A stretch of 38,424 nucleotides of DNA from Salinarimonadaceae bacterium (lineage in GTDB: Bacteria > Pseudomonadota > Alphaproteobacteria > Rhizobiales > Beijerinckiaceae), in NCBI GenBank assembly GCA_007693435.1, contig REDO01000120.1:1-38424 (forward strand), written 5' to 3'. The notes beneath the pieces are model-generated. The model saw only the letters and a program-made list of their open reading frames with translations. It searched no databases and was not told the DNA's origin. How positions within the stretch are numbered: position 1 is the first letter of the stretch; every line of letters starts with the position of its first letter. Shown piece by piece: positions 21,930-29,997 of the stretch. Made by a program: the position numbers and the translations under genes.

Positions 21930-24071
21930 TCACCCCTGGATCGTCGAGAAATCGGCGACGCCGCGCGTGGCTTGCCGCAAAGCGTCAAGCAGGCGCAGGC
22001 GGTTCTCGCGCAACGCCGGATCCTCGGCGTTCACGGTGACGTTCTCGAAGAAGGCGTCCACCGGCCCGCGCAATTGCGACAGGGCGCGAATCGCCGCCTC
22101 GAAATCCTCGGCGGAGACGGCCTTCGCGGCCTCCTCGCGCGCCTTCGCGAGCGCGACGGCGAGCGCCTTCTCCTCGATCTGGCCGCGGCTCTGGATGAGC
22201 TGGAGGTCGGGCGCGGCGTCGAAAGCGCGGCCGTCCTTCTTCTCCTCGATGCGCAGGATGTTGGCGGCGCGGCGGTAGCCGGCCAGCAGGTTCGCTCCGT
22301 CCTCGGAATCGAGGAAGCGGCCCAGCGCCTCGACGCGGCGCACGGCGCTCGTCAGATCGTCCTGCCCCGGCAGCGCGAAGACGGCGTCGATGAGGTCGTG
22401 GCGCGCGCCCTTGTCGCGCAGATACACCTTGAGCCGCTCGACGATGAAGGCGAGGAGGTCGGTCTCGTCGGGACGCGAGGCGGCCTTTCCGACGCCCTGC
22501 GCCGCCTCCGGAGCGCCGATTTTCGCGCCCCATTGCAGAAAAAGCGGTTCGAAGACGCGCAGGAGCGGGATCTTGAGGCCGTTATCGACGATCAGTCGGA
22601 TGACGCCGAGCGCAGCGCGGCGAAGCGCATAGGGGTCCTTCGAGCCGGTCGGCTTTTCGTCGATCGCCCAGAAGCCCGTGAGCGTGTCGATCTTGTCGGC
22701 GAGCGCGACGGCGACGGCGACGGGATCGGAGGGGACGCTGTCGGAGGGCCCGAGCGGCTTGTAGTGATCCTCGATCGCGGCGGCGACGGCGGGCTCCTCG
22801 CCCTGTCCTGCGGCGTAATAGCGGCCCATCAGGCCCTGCAATTCGGGGAATTCCCCGACCATCTCGGTGACGAGATCCGCCTTGGCGAGGCGCGCGGCGC
22901 GCCCGGCGGCGTCAGCATCCGCGCCCACCATCGCAGCAAGCTCGCGCGAGAGCGCCGCAATCCGCTCGACCCGTTCGTGCTGGGCGCCCAGCTTTTCGTG
23001 GAAAACGATGGATTTCAGCTTCTCGAGCCGGTCTTCGAGACGGACTTTGCGGTCCGTCTCCCAGAAGAAGCGCGCGTCGGAAAGGCGTGCGCGCACGACG
23101 CGCTCGTTGCCCGCGACGATCTCCGCCCCGCCGTCGCTCGCGAGGAGGTTCGAGACGAGGATGAAACGGTTGGCGAGCCGCCCGTCGGGTCCCGCCAGCA
23201 CGAAGCACTTCTGGTTGGCCCGGATCGTCGCGCGGATCACCTCGTCGGGGATCGCGAGAAAATCCTCGTCGAACGAGCCCATCAGCGCGACCGGCCATTC
23301 GACCAGCCCCGCCACTTCCTCCAGAAGCCCCTCGTCCTCGACGACCGACAGCCCCTGCGCGAAGGCGAGGTCGCGCGCGTCGTGGGCGATGACGTCCCGG
23401 CGCTTGTCGGCGTCGAGCATGACCTTCGCCTTTTCGAGCGCGCTCACATAATCGTCGAGGCGGCGCACCTGGATCGCGTCGGGCGCCATGAAGCGATGGC
23501 CGAAAGTCACGTCGCCTGAGGCGACGTCGCCGACCGTGAAGCGCACGATCTCGGGCTCCTCGGTCTCCGGCCCGAAGGTGCAGACGATGGCGCGCAGGGG
23601 CCGCACCCAGGCGAGGGAGCCCGGCTCGCGCGAGGCCGCGCCCCAGCGCATCGATTTCGGCCAGGGGAAGGCGCGGATGATCGCGGGCAGGGCCTCGGCG
23701 AGAAATTCCGCTGTCGGCCGGCCGGGACGCTCGATCGCGGCCACGTAGAAATCGCCTTTCTTCGGATCGCTCTGGATCTGCGCCTCGTCGATCGAGGAGA
23801 GCCCGGCCGCCTTCAGGAAGCCCTGGATCGCGCCCTCGGGGGCGCCGACGCGCGGACCTTTGCGCTCCTCGCGCTGGTCGCGCCCCTTGGCGGGCAGCCC
23901 CGCGACATGCAGGGCGAGGCGGCGCGGCGTGACGAAGGCGCGGGCGCCGTCGTAGAGAAAGCCGCCCTCGACGAGCGCATCGGTGACGCGCTTGCGCAGT
24001 TCCTCCGCCGCCTTGCGCTGCATGCGCGCGGGGATTTCCTCGCTGAAGAGTTCGAGCAGAAGATCGGGCAT
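21930..24071 (-). CDS. glyS: Glycyl-tRNA synthetase beta subunit
   Basis: A 713-residue GlyS beginning [20 protein letters not shown], the typical start of the bacterial alpha2beta2 enzyme's beta chain. It contains [39 protein letters not shown], and [19 protein letters not shown], plus a C-terminal anticodon-binding region ([19 protein letters not shown]). It helps to charge tRNA-Gly. The alpha subunit gene glyQ is not adjacent; the next gene upstream is on the opposite strand, 171 bp away. So if glyQ is upstream as in related genomes, other genes have come between them. The ATG at 24071 lacks a clear RBS but fits the family exactly. Confidence 0.97.
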   Translation of the reverse strand: MPDLLLELFSEEIPARMQRKAAEELRKRVTDALVEGGFLYDGARAFVTPRRLALHVAGLPAKGRDQREERKGPRVGAPEGAIQGFLKAAGLSSIDEAQIQSDPKKGDFYVAAIERPGRPTAEFLAEALPAIIRAFPWPKSMRWGAASREPGSLAWVRPLRAIVCTFGPETEEPEIVRFTVGDVASGDVTFGHRFMAPDAIQVRRLDDYVSALEKAKVMLDADKRRDVIAHDARDLAFAQGLSVVEDEGLLEEVAGLVEWPVALMGSFDEDFLAIPDEVIRATIRANQKCFVLAGPDGRLANRFILVSNLLASDGGAEIVAGNERVVRARLSDARFFWETDRKVRLEDRLEKLKSIVFHEKLGAQHERVERIAALSRELAAMVGADADAAGRAARLAKADLVTEMVGEFPELQGLMGRYYAAGQGEEPAVAAAIEDHYKPLGPSDSVPSDPVAVAVALADKIDTLTGFWAIDEKPTGSKDPYALRRAALGVIRLIVDNGLKIPLLRVFEPLFLQWGAKIGAPEAAQGVGKAASRPDETDLLAFIVERLKVYLRDKGARHDLIDAVFALPGQDDLTSAVRRVEALGRFLDSEDGANLLAGYRRAANILRIEEKKDGRAFDAAPDLQLIQSRGQIEEKALAVALAKAREEAAKAVSAEDFEAAIRALSQLRGPVDAFFENVTVNAEDPALRENRLRLLDALRQATRGVADFSTIQG

Positions 24072-24242
24072 CGGGGGCTCGGCGGTTCGAATTCAGACAA
24101 GAGTTGCGACTGGCCAAGCGGCTATAACGAGTGAAGCGCCCTCACCGCAAGGGGCGGCGGGTTCACCTACTTTTCGGATTCCGGTCCACGGGGACGCGAA
24201 GTCGCGTTGCGCGGGCGCGTTCCGGCCAGTAATCGTCTTGCA

Positions 24243-24635
24243 ATGGGAGATCGCGCGAAACTCCGGTCGATTGCGCGCAGGGCTGCGATCGTGGCCCTGC
24301 TCTACGCCTTCGCGCTCTCCGGGCTCGTCACGGGCCTTGCGTCGGCGCTGCACGCCGCGCCGGCGTCCGCGTTCGCCGAGCTCTGCCGCGTCGACGCATC
24401 CGGCGCGCCCGAGCAGGCGCCCGGCGGCGCGCCGCTCCATGCCGGCGATTGTTGCCTGCACGCCTGCCGCATCGCCTGTGCGGGAACGGCTTGCGCTGCG
24501 CCTGCGCGGCCGGACTTCGCCGCCGTGATCGATCGGACCTGCGCGCGCCTTCTCGGGCCGGTCGTCGCCGCTCCCTCGCTCGCGCCACGCCCGCCCCTTG
24601 CTCCGTTCGGGCCGCGCGGCCCGCCCCTCGCCTGA
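24243..24635 (+). CDS. Cys-rich membrane/exported protein, DUF2946-like
   Basis: A 130-residue protein starting at ATG 24243 (a TTG at 24207 is an alternative). A hydrophobic N-terminal segment follows a basic stretch (RSIARRAAIVALLYAFALSG), serving as a signal or anchor. The middle contains clustered Cys and His (HAGDCCLHACRIACAGTAC) and the end is Pro/Ala-rich. The arrangement resembles DUF2946-type proteins, which are often encoded beside copper genes; this match is by eye. The PCu(A)C gene starts 50 bp downstream, so a role in periplasmic copper handling is a reasonable inference. The RBS is weak. Confidence 0.6.
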   Translation: MGDRAKLRSIARRAAIVALLYAFALSGLVTGLASALHAAPASAFAELCRVDASGAPEQAPGGAPLHAGDCCLHACRIACAGTACAAPARPDFAAVIDRTCARLLGPVVAAPSLAPRPPLAPFGPRGPPLA

Positions 24636-24685
24636 ATCGTCTTTGCGAATTGCCTTTTCGACAACGATTCACCGGAGCTACATCG

Positions 24686-25222
24686 ATGCCTTCCATTTCC
24701 ACGTTCCTGCGCGGCGCGCTCGCCGCCGCCGCCCTCGTCCTCACCCCGAACGCCGCTTCGGCGGAGACCTTCGCCGCCGGCGACATCGTCGTCGAGGCTC
24801 CCTGGACCCGCGCGACGCCGGGCGGCGCCCGCGTCGCCGGCGGCTACATGCGCATCTCCAACAATGGTGCGGAGCCCGACCGCCTGCTCGGCGGCACGAC
24901 GACCGTCGCCCCGCGCTTCGAGGTTCATTCCATGGAGATGGTGGACGGCGTCGCCCGCATGGCCGAGGTCGCGGGCGGGCTCGTGATCCCGCCGGGGGAG
25001 ACCGTCGAGCTCGCGCCCGGCGGCTACCACATCATGATGATGGGGTTGACCGCTCCCGTGACCGAGGCCTCGGAAGTCGCCGGGACGCTCGTCTTCGAGC
25101 GCGCGGGCGAGATCGCGGTGACCTACGCCGTGGCGCCGATCGGCTCGCGCGAGGCCCCCGGCGGCGGCCACGACCATCATCACGGTCACGGCCAAGGTCA
25201 CGGGCACGGCCATAATCACTGA
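24686..25222 (+). CDS. Periplasmic copper chaperone PCu(A)C with His-rich tail
   Basis: A 178-residue protein. Residues 1-26 form a signal peptide (FLRGALAAAALVLT, cleavage after ASA). The mature domain is PCu(A)C-like, with the copper ligands in the family pattern: His81 (EVHSMEM), Met92, His115 and Met117 (GGYHIMMMG). PCu(A)C binds Cu(I) in the periplasm and passes it to the CuA site of cytochrome oxidase together with Sco. The last 20 residues (GGHDHHHGHGQGHGHGHNH) are a His/Gly tail that could bind additional Cu(II). ATG 24686 has GGAG at 24673-24676. It is second of a two-gene copper unit and is followed by a strong hairpin. Confidence 0.93.
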   Translation: MPSISTFLRGALAAAALVLTPNAASAETFAAGDIVVEAPWTRATPGGARVAGGYMRISNNGAEPDRLLGGTTTVAPRFEVHSMEMVDGVARMAEVAGGLVIPPGETVELAPGGYHIMMMGLTAPVTEASEVAGTLVFERAGEIAVTYAVAPIGSREAPGGGHDHHHGHGQGHGHGHNH

Positions 25223-25229
25223 TCCGGCA

Positions 25230-25254
25230 GGGGCGGCGCGCGCGCCGCCCCGTT
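25230..25254 (+). terminator. Terminator after the PCu(A)C gene
   Basis: A perfect 22-bp palindrome (GGGGCGGCG, loop CGCG, CGCCGCCCC) ending at 25251, followed by GTTT, located 8 bp after the stop codon. Confidence 0.7.
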
Positions 25255-25323
25255 TCGACCTGTGGTGGCGGTTCGCCGGGCGTCCGTGCTAATGCTTGGC
25301 CCGGTTCTCCATGGAATCCCCCG

Positions 25324-26775
25324 ATGCTGCGCTCCGCCACGATCCTTCAGGCTCGTCTGCCTCTGGGCGATCCACACGACTGCTCGGACGATCCCGACGA
25401 GATTGCGCTCCTGCGCGCCGTCTACGATACGCTCGTCGTGCGGTCGTCCGACGGGTTCACGCCCCGTCTGGCGCAGAACTGGAGCGCCTCACGCGAAGCA
25501 CGCCTCTGGCGAATCCGGCTTCGGCCGGGCCTGATCTTTCACGACGGCTCGCCCTGCGACGCGCCGGCCGTGCAACACTCGCTCCTGCGGATGGCCCGCC
25601 CTGATCGTGGCGTCGCGCTCGGGGCGAGCGGCGTCTGGGCGCCCTATCTCGCCGGCGCCGAAATCGTCGCGGAGGATGCGTTGACGCTGCGCGTCGGGCT
25701 CAATGAACCGATGGCGGATTTCCTCGATCTGCTCGCGCAGGCCTATATCGCCGCGCCGTCCTCCTTCGCCGCGCTCGATGCGGGGCGGACACGCGCGCCG
25801 ATCGGCGCCGGGCCGTTCCGCATCGTTCGGGTCACGGCCAGCGAAATTCTCGCGCGCCGGTTCGATGCGCAGGTTTCGGGGCCGGCCCCGGCGCATTACG
25901 AGATCATCTGGCGGGCGGAGCCGGATCCTGCTTTGCGCCTCGCGGCGCTTATGGAGCGTCGCGCGCAGGTTGCGACCGGGCTCGACTTCGCGACGAGCCG
26001 CGCGCTCGACGCCGCCGGCGGAACGCGCGTCGAGACGCTTTCGCCGGTCTGCGTCGTCGTGATGATGGAGGCCGCCCGCGGCCCGCTTTCCGATCCGCGC
26101 CTGCGCCGCGCGCTCGATCTGGCCATCGACCGGGAGGCGATCGCGCGAACGGCGACGGGATGCGCGGCGGCGCCGCTCGCGGGCTTCGTCAGTCCGAGGC
26201 ATCTGGGGGCGGTCGAAGGATCGGCGCCGAATCGCGATCTCGCCAGAGCGCGCGCGCTGGTCGAGGAGGCGGGCCATGGCGACGGGCTGCGGCTGACCCT
26301 CGATTACCCCACATCCATGCCCGACGAGGCTCCGGCGATCGCCGCGCTCGTCGCCGATCAGGCGGCCCCGGTCGGATTCTCCATCGACATCCGCAAGCAC
26401 GAGGACCGCGCCGCCTATGCGCGTCTGGTGTCGAGCGGCGAGGCGGGAGATCTCTGCGTCTTCGATTCGACGCCTCTGTCGACCTTTCGGACGCTGCGGG
26501 AGAAGCTCGATTCCCGCGCGCCCGGCCCCTGGTGGCGCGGCTATCGCAATCCGGCGGTCGAGGCGGCGATCGACGAAGGGCGCCGCGAACCCGAAGACGC
26601 GCGTCGCGGAGCCGCCTATGCGCGCGCCTTCCGCGCCCTGCAGGACGACCCGGCTTGGCTTTGTCTCTACAATCCGCTGCGGGTGGCCGGCCTCGCCGGC
26701 CGGCATCGCGATTTCCGCTTCCCGCCGGATGGCGCGATCGACGCCGCCGCCCTCCCGCCTCTGGCCGGCGTCTAG
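25324..26775 (+). CDS. Peptide/nickel-type ABC solute-binding protein homologue lacking a signal peptide
   Basis: A 483-residue protein of the SBP_bac_5 (DppA/OppA-like) family. It has DPDEIALLRAVYDTLVVRSS and FTPRLAQNWS near the start, LRPGLIFHDGSPCDAPAVQH, then IGAGPFRIVRV and the typical domain II segment LSDPRLRRALDLAIDREAIA. These proteins normally bind peptides, nickel or similar ligands in the periplasm. Here the family fold starts at residue 1 and there is no signal peptide or lipobox, and no longer reading frame upstream. No permease or ATPase genes are adjacent. It could be a cytoplasmic derivative, or the start codon may be mis-set by a frameshift. The RBS is weak. Confidence 0.82.
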   Translation: MLRSATILQARLPLGDPHDCSDDPDEIALLRAVYDTLVVRSSDGFTPRLAQNWSASREARLWRIRLRPGLIFHDGSPCDAPAVQHSLLRMARPDRGVALGASGVWAPYLAGAEIVAEDALTLRVGLNEPMADFLDLLAQAYIAAPSSFAALDAGRTRAPIGAGPFRIVRVTASEILARRFDAQVSGPAPAHYEIIWRAEPDPALRLAALMERRAQVATGLDFATSRALDAAGGTRVETLSPVCVVVMMEAARGPLSDPRLRRALDLAIDREAIARTATGCAAAPLAGFVSPRHLGAVEGSAPNRDLARARALVEEAGHGDGLRLTLDYPTSMPDEAPAIAALVADQAAPVGFSIDIRKHEDRAAYARLVSSGEAGDLCVFDSTPLSTFRTLREKLDSRAPGPWWRGYRNPAVEAAIDEGRREPEDARRGAAYARAFRALQDDPAWLCLYNPLRVAGLAGRHRDFRFPPDGAIDAAALPPLAGV

Positions 26776-26917
26776 CGATTGTCGCCGCATTCGAGGCGCA
26801 TAGATGCTTGACATCCGCAGCCAAGGCGCGCCGATTGCGCCCCGGCCGCCGCACAATCCGCGTATGCGGCCCGCAGCTGTTCCACAACCTCTTGTCTGAA
26901 GCCTCGAAAGAACGACC

Positions 26918-28711
26918 ATGACCGATCACGCAGGCGTCGCGCCTCCTCTGGCAAGAGCCCTCGCCGCAAAGGGCTATGAGGCGCTCACGCCTGTCCAGCA
27001 GGCGGTTCTCGGACCCGCGATGGGGGAGGGCGACGCGCTCGTCTCGGCCCAGACGGGGTCGGGCAAGACCGTGGCCTTCGGCCTCGCCATCGCGCCGACC
27101 CTGCTCGGCGACGAAGAACGTTTCACGCTGATCGGCGCGCCGCTCGCCCTCGTCGTCGCGCCCACGCGCGAGCTCGCGATGCAGATCAGGCGCGAATTGC
27201 AATGGCTCTACGAGGAGACCGGCGCCGTGTTCGCCTCCTGCGTCGGGGGCATGGACATGCGCAGCGAACGCCGCGCGCTGGAGCGCGGCGCGCATATCGT
27301 CGTGGGCACGCCGGGGCGTCTGCGCGATCACATCTCCCGGCGCGCCCTCGACATGTCGGCCCTGCGCGCGGTGGTGCTCGACGAAGCCGACGAGATGCTC
27401 GATCTGGGCTTTCGCGAGGACCTTGAATTCATCCTCGACGCCGCGCCGGCCGAGCGCCGCACGCTGCTCTTCTCCGCGACCGTGTCGCCGGGCATCGCCC
27501 GTCTCGCCAAGCGTTACCAGCGCGACGCCGCGCGCATCGAGACGACCGCCGAGCAGTCCCAGCACGTCGATATCGAATACCGCGCCCTTGTCGTCGCGCC
27601 GACGGATCGCGAAAACGCCATCATCAACCTGCTGCGCTTCCATGAAGCGCGCAACGCGCTCGTCTTCTGCGGCACGCGCGCGGCGGTGAACCATCTCTCC
27701 GCAAGGCTCGGCAACCGGGGCTTTTCCGTCGTCGCGCTGTCGGGCGAACTGAGTCAGTCCGAGCGCATGCACGCGCTTCAGGCCATGCGCGACGGCCGCG
27801 CCCGCGTCTGCGTCGCGACCGACGTCGCCGCGCGCGGCATCGACCTGCCGAATCTCGAGCTCGTCATCCATGCCGACCTGCCCGCCAATCGCGAAGGGGT
27901 GCTGCATCGCAGCGGCCGCACAGGACGGGCCGGGCGCAAGGGCGTGAGCGCGCTGATCGTGCCCTACAACGCGCGCCGCAAGGCCGAGCGTCTGCTCGAC
28001 GAGGCCGGGATCGTGGCCGAATGGGCCCCCGCGCCCTCGGCCGACGACGTGATCCGGCGCGACGACGAGCGCGACCTCGCCGATCCGAATCTCACCGCGC
28101 CCGTCGCCGAGGACGAGGCCGAATTCGTCGCCCGCCTGCTCGAGCAACACACGCCGGACCGGCTGGCCGCGGCCTATCTCCGCCTGCTGCGCGCCGGGCG
28201 CTCCGCGCCGGAGGAGCTCGTGGAGGTGCGCCTCGACGCCCCGCGCAAGAGGTCCCGCGAGGACGCGCCTTCGCGCGAGGCCTTCGCCGGCAGCCGCTGG
28301 TTCTCGCTCAATGTTGGCCGCAACCGCGGCGCCGAACCGCGCTGGCTGATCCCCGCGATCTGCGAGGCGGGCGGGCTGGTGAAGAACGATATCGGCGCGA
28401 TCAAGATGCGCCCCGACGAGACTTTCGTGGAGATCGCCGCCGGCGCCGCCGAGCGCTTCGTCGAGGCGATCGGCGCGCGCGGCATGGTCGGTCGCGACGT
28501 GCGCGTCACCGCGCTCGACGGGGCGCCCAACCTGACGCGCGGCCCCAACGCCGCGCATCGCCGCAGTTTCGAGAAGAGCGGATCCGGCAAAGCCGGCCCG
28601 AACAGGGGCGGCCCGAACAAGGGCGGCCTCGATAAGGGCGCGCCAGGCAAAGCCGCCTATGGCAAGGGCGCGGCCGGGAAAGCCGGCCCCGGCAAGAAGC
28701 GCAAGGACTGA
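26918..28711 (+). CDS. DEAD-box ATP-dependent RNA helicase with DbpA-type RNA-binding domain
   Basis: A 597-residue helicase. The first RecA domain shows the Q motif region (YEALTPVQQAVLGPAM), motif I AQTGSGKT (44-51), PTREL (82-86), TPGR (131-134), DEAD (155-158) and SAT (186-188). The second shows VCVATDVAARGIDLPNLELV and HRSGRTGRAGRKG. The C-terminal region from about residue 465 (WFSLNVGRNRGAEPRWLIP) is the DbpA/CsdA RNA-binding domain, followed by a Gly/Lys-rich tail made of GKAGP, GGPNKGG and GKAAYGKG units. It probably remodels rRNA during ribosome assembly or in the cold. The ATG at 26918 fits the family start. Its stop lies only 10 bp from that of the convergent binding-protein gene. 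Confidence 0.95.
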   Translation: MTDHAGVAPPLARALAAKGYEALTPVQQAVLGPAMGEGDALVSAQTGSGKTVAFGLAIAPTLLGDEERFTLIGAPLALVVAPTRELAMQIRRELQWLYEETGAVFASCVGGMDMRSERRALERGAHIVVGTPGRLRDHISRRALDMSALRAVVLDEADEMLDLGFREDLEFILDAAPAERRTLLFSATVSPGIARLAKRYQRDAARIETTAEQSQHVDIEYRALVVAPTDRENAIINLLRFHEARNALVFCGTRAAVNHLSARLGNRGFSVVALSGELSQSERMHALQAMRDGRARVCVATDVAARGIDLPNLELVIHADLPANREGVLHRSGRTGRAGRKGVSALIVPYNARRKAERLLDEAGIVAEWAPAPSADDVIRRDDERDLADPNLTAPVAEDEAEFVARLLEQHTPDRLAAAYLRLLRAGRSAPEELVEVRLDAPRKRSREDAPSREAFAGSRWFSLNVGRNRGAEPRWLIPAICEAGGLVKNDIGAIKMRPDETFVEIAAGAAERFVEAIGARGMVGRDVRVTALDGAPNLTRGPNAAHRRSFEKSGSGKAGPNRGGPNKGGLDKGAPGKAAYGKGAAGKAGPGKKRKD

Positions 28712-28721
28712 TCGTCCCGGC

Positions 28722-29486
28722 TCAGCCTTGCGCGACCGCCAGCCCCTCGGCGCCGTGCTTTTCGATCAGCCTCGCGACGAAGCCCGTGGACACGGCCTGC
28801 GCGACGAAGCGCTCCAGCAGCGGCAGCGCGCGTTCGCGCGCTCTCGGCGTTCCGATCGCCTGCTGCACCGCCATGAAGCGGCCGGGCATGATCGTCGCGC
28901 CGGGGAAGCGCTCGCGGTCCTTCAGCAAGCCCGCCCGCAGCGCGCCAAGCGCATCGGCGCGACCCTCGCGCAGCGCGTCGAGCGCCTCGTCGAAGGTCTT
29001 GCCCCAGACGATCGTGGCGTGGCGGATATTGCGCTCCAGCCAGAGGCCGTAAGCGGTGCGGGCCGCCGTCGCGATGCGCACGCCCGGCCGATCGACCTCC
29101 TCGACACTGGTCAGCGTCGAACCGGGGGGCGTCAGATAGCTCGCCTCGATTTCGGAATAGGCCGGGGTGAAGGCGATGAACTCCGCCCGTTGCGGCTCCG
29201 CCCCGATCAGCCCGACATCCCAGCTTCCCGATCCCGCGTCGTCCGCGAGCAGGCCGGGGGACGGATAGGGGACGTAGGTCAGTTCGACGCCGATGAGGTC
29301 CGCGAGCGCCCGCGCCATGTCGGGCGACACGCCCTGCGGTGACCCGTCGTCCGCGCGGCTCGTCACGAGCAGAAAGTTCGAGAGGTTGATCCCCGCCCGC
29401 AGGACGCCGCCCGGCGCGAGCAGCGCGCGGATTTCGTCGTCGATCGGGCCGATGTCGAGGCCGTGGTTGTCGAGACCGTGGTTCAT
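28722..29486 (-). CDS. Amino-acid-type solute-binding protein homologue lacking a signal peptide
   Basis: A 254-residue SBP_bac_3-like protein: GVLRAGINLSNFLLVTS, GSPQGVSPDMARALADLIGV, and AEFIAFTPAYSEIEASYL follow the family pattern, as does RIATAARTAYGLWLER in the second lobe. Members normally bind polar amino acids in the periplasm. No signal peptide is present; the protein starts with a duplicated NHGLD motif from a 15-bp repeat and enters the domain within 25 residues. No transporter genes are adjacent. It may act in the cytoplasm, or it may be a ligand-binding homologue with another role. It converges with the helicase gene. Confidence 0.8.
   Translation of the reverse strand: MNHGLDNHGLDIGPIDDEIRALLAPGGVLRAGINLSNFLLVTSRADDGSPQGVSPDMARALADLIGVELTYVPYPSPGLLADDAGSGSWDVGLIGAEPQRAEFIAFTPAYSEIEASYLTPPGSTLTSVEEVDRPGVRIATAARTAYGLWLERNIRHATIVWGKTFDEALDALREGRADALGALRAGLLKDRERFPGATIMPGRFMAVQQAIGTPRARERALPLLERFVAQAVSTGFVARLIEKHGAEGLAVAQG
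29454..29483. repeat. 15-bp tandem duplication at a start region
   Basis: GTCGAGGCCGTGGTT (29454-29468) is repeated as GTCGAGACCGTGGTT (29469-29483) with one mismatch. It gives the protein start MNHGLDNHGLD on the minus strand. Confidence 0.85.
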
Positions 29487-29599
29487 GGCGCGCTCCCAGC
29501 TGGTTGAGACGCGACGCTAGACGACCGGACGCCGGCGCGCCAACAACCGACGCATGGGCGAAATCCGCTTGCCGGATTGGCGCGTCCCGGCGGCTATGT

Positions 29600-29846
29600 C
29601 GGATGCGCAGGGCGCTCATGCCCTTCGACTTCGTCTTCTCGACGGCGCTGCCGATCCCGGCCTTCGTCCTCGCTGGATGATTGCGCCGCCCTTCTGGTTC
29701 GAGCGTGCACTTCTCGTGTTCGCGGTCGTGTTGTTGATCGCGCCTTATATACGACGGCGGTCGGGATAACCCTGTTGCTGATTCCGGCGGCGCGCCAGAT
29801 ATTCGCGAAACGCGCGGAGATGGCGGCGGCGGCCAGTTTCGCCTGA
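29600..29846 (+). pseudogene. Frameshifted membrane-protein remnant, TRAP fused-permease-like C-terminus
   Basis: Three frames in succession carry pieces that together look like the end of a membrane protein: RMRRALMPFDFVFSTALPIP (frame from 29600), then WFERALLVFAVVLLIAP (from about 29698), then TTAVGITLLLIPAARQIFAK (to the TGA at 29846). The order and wording recall the C-terminus of TRAP transporter 4TM/12TM fused permeases, in which a conserved 'VPF-FV' segment precedes a 'WERLLL..AALLLI.P..TD..G' helix. Each piece stops or changes frame, so no intact product is possible. The assignment is by eye and could be wrong; the upstream part of such a gene is absent. Confidence 0.35.
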
Positions 29847-29997
29847 AGGCCGAGGCTTTCGCCCTGATTTCGAAATGCGGCGGCCGGCGAACGGGCCGGC
29901 CACTGCTTGCCCGCGACTTGCAAACTCGCGGTTTGACCCGTCACTTTCCCGCTGCCGCTCCTTTTCTGGCATGCTGGAGCGAAACCTCGTGCTTCCA

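Noticed and set aside
24084-24130. GGTTCGAATTC resembling a tRNA T-arm between glyS and the copper genes
   Set aside because: No acceptor or anticodon stem can be formed around it, so it is not a tRNA gene.
26818-26846. Perfect TTGACA at 26818-26823 upstream of the helicase gene
   Set aside because: No acceptable -10 element is found at 16-18 nt, so I do not call a promoter.
26189-28558. A 789-codon minus-strand open frame covering the helicase and part of the binding protein
   Set aside because: It crosses two well-supported genes on the other strand and shows no family resemblance.
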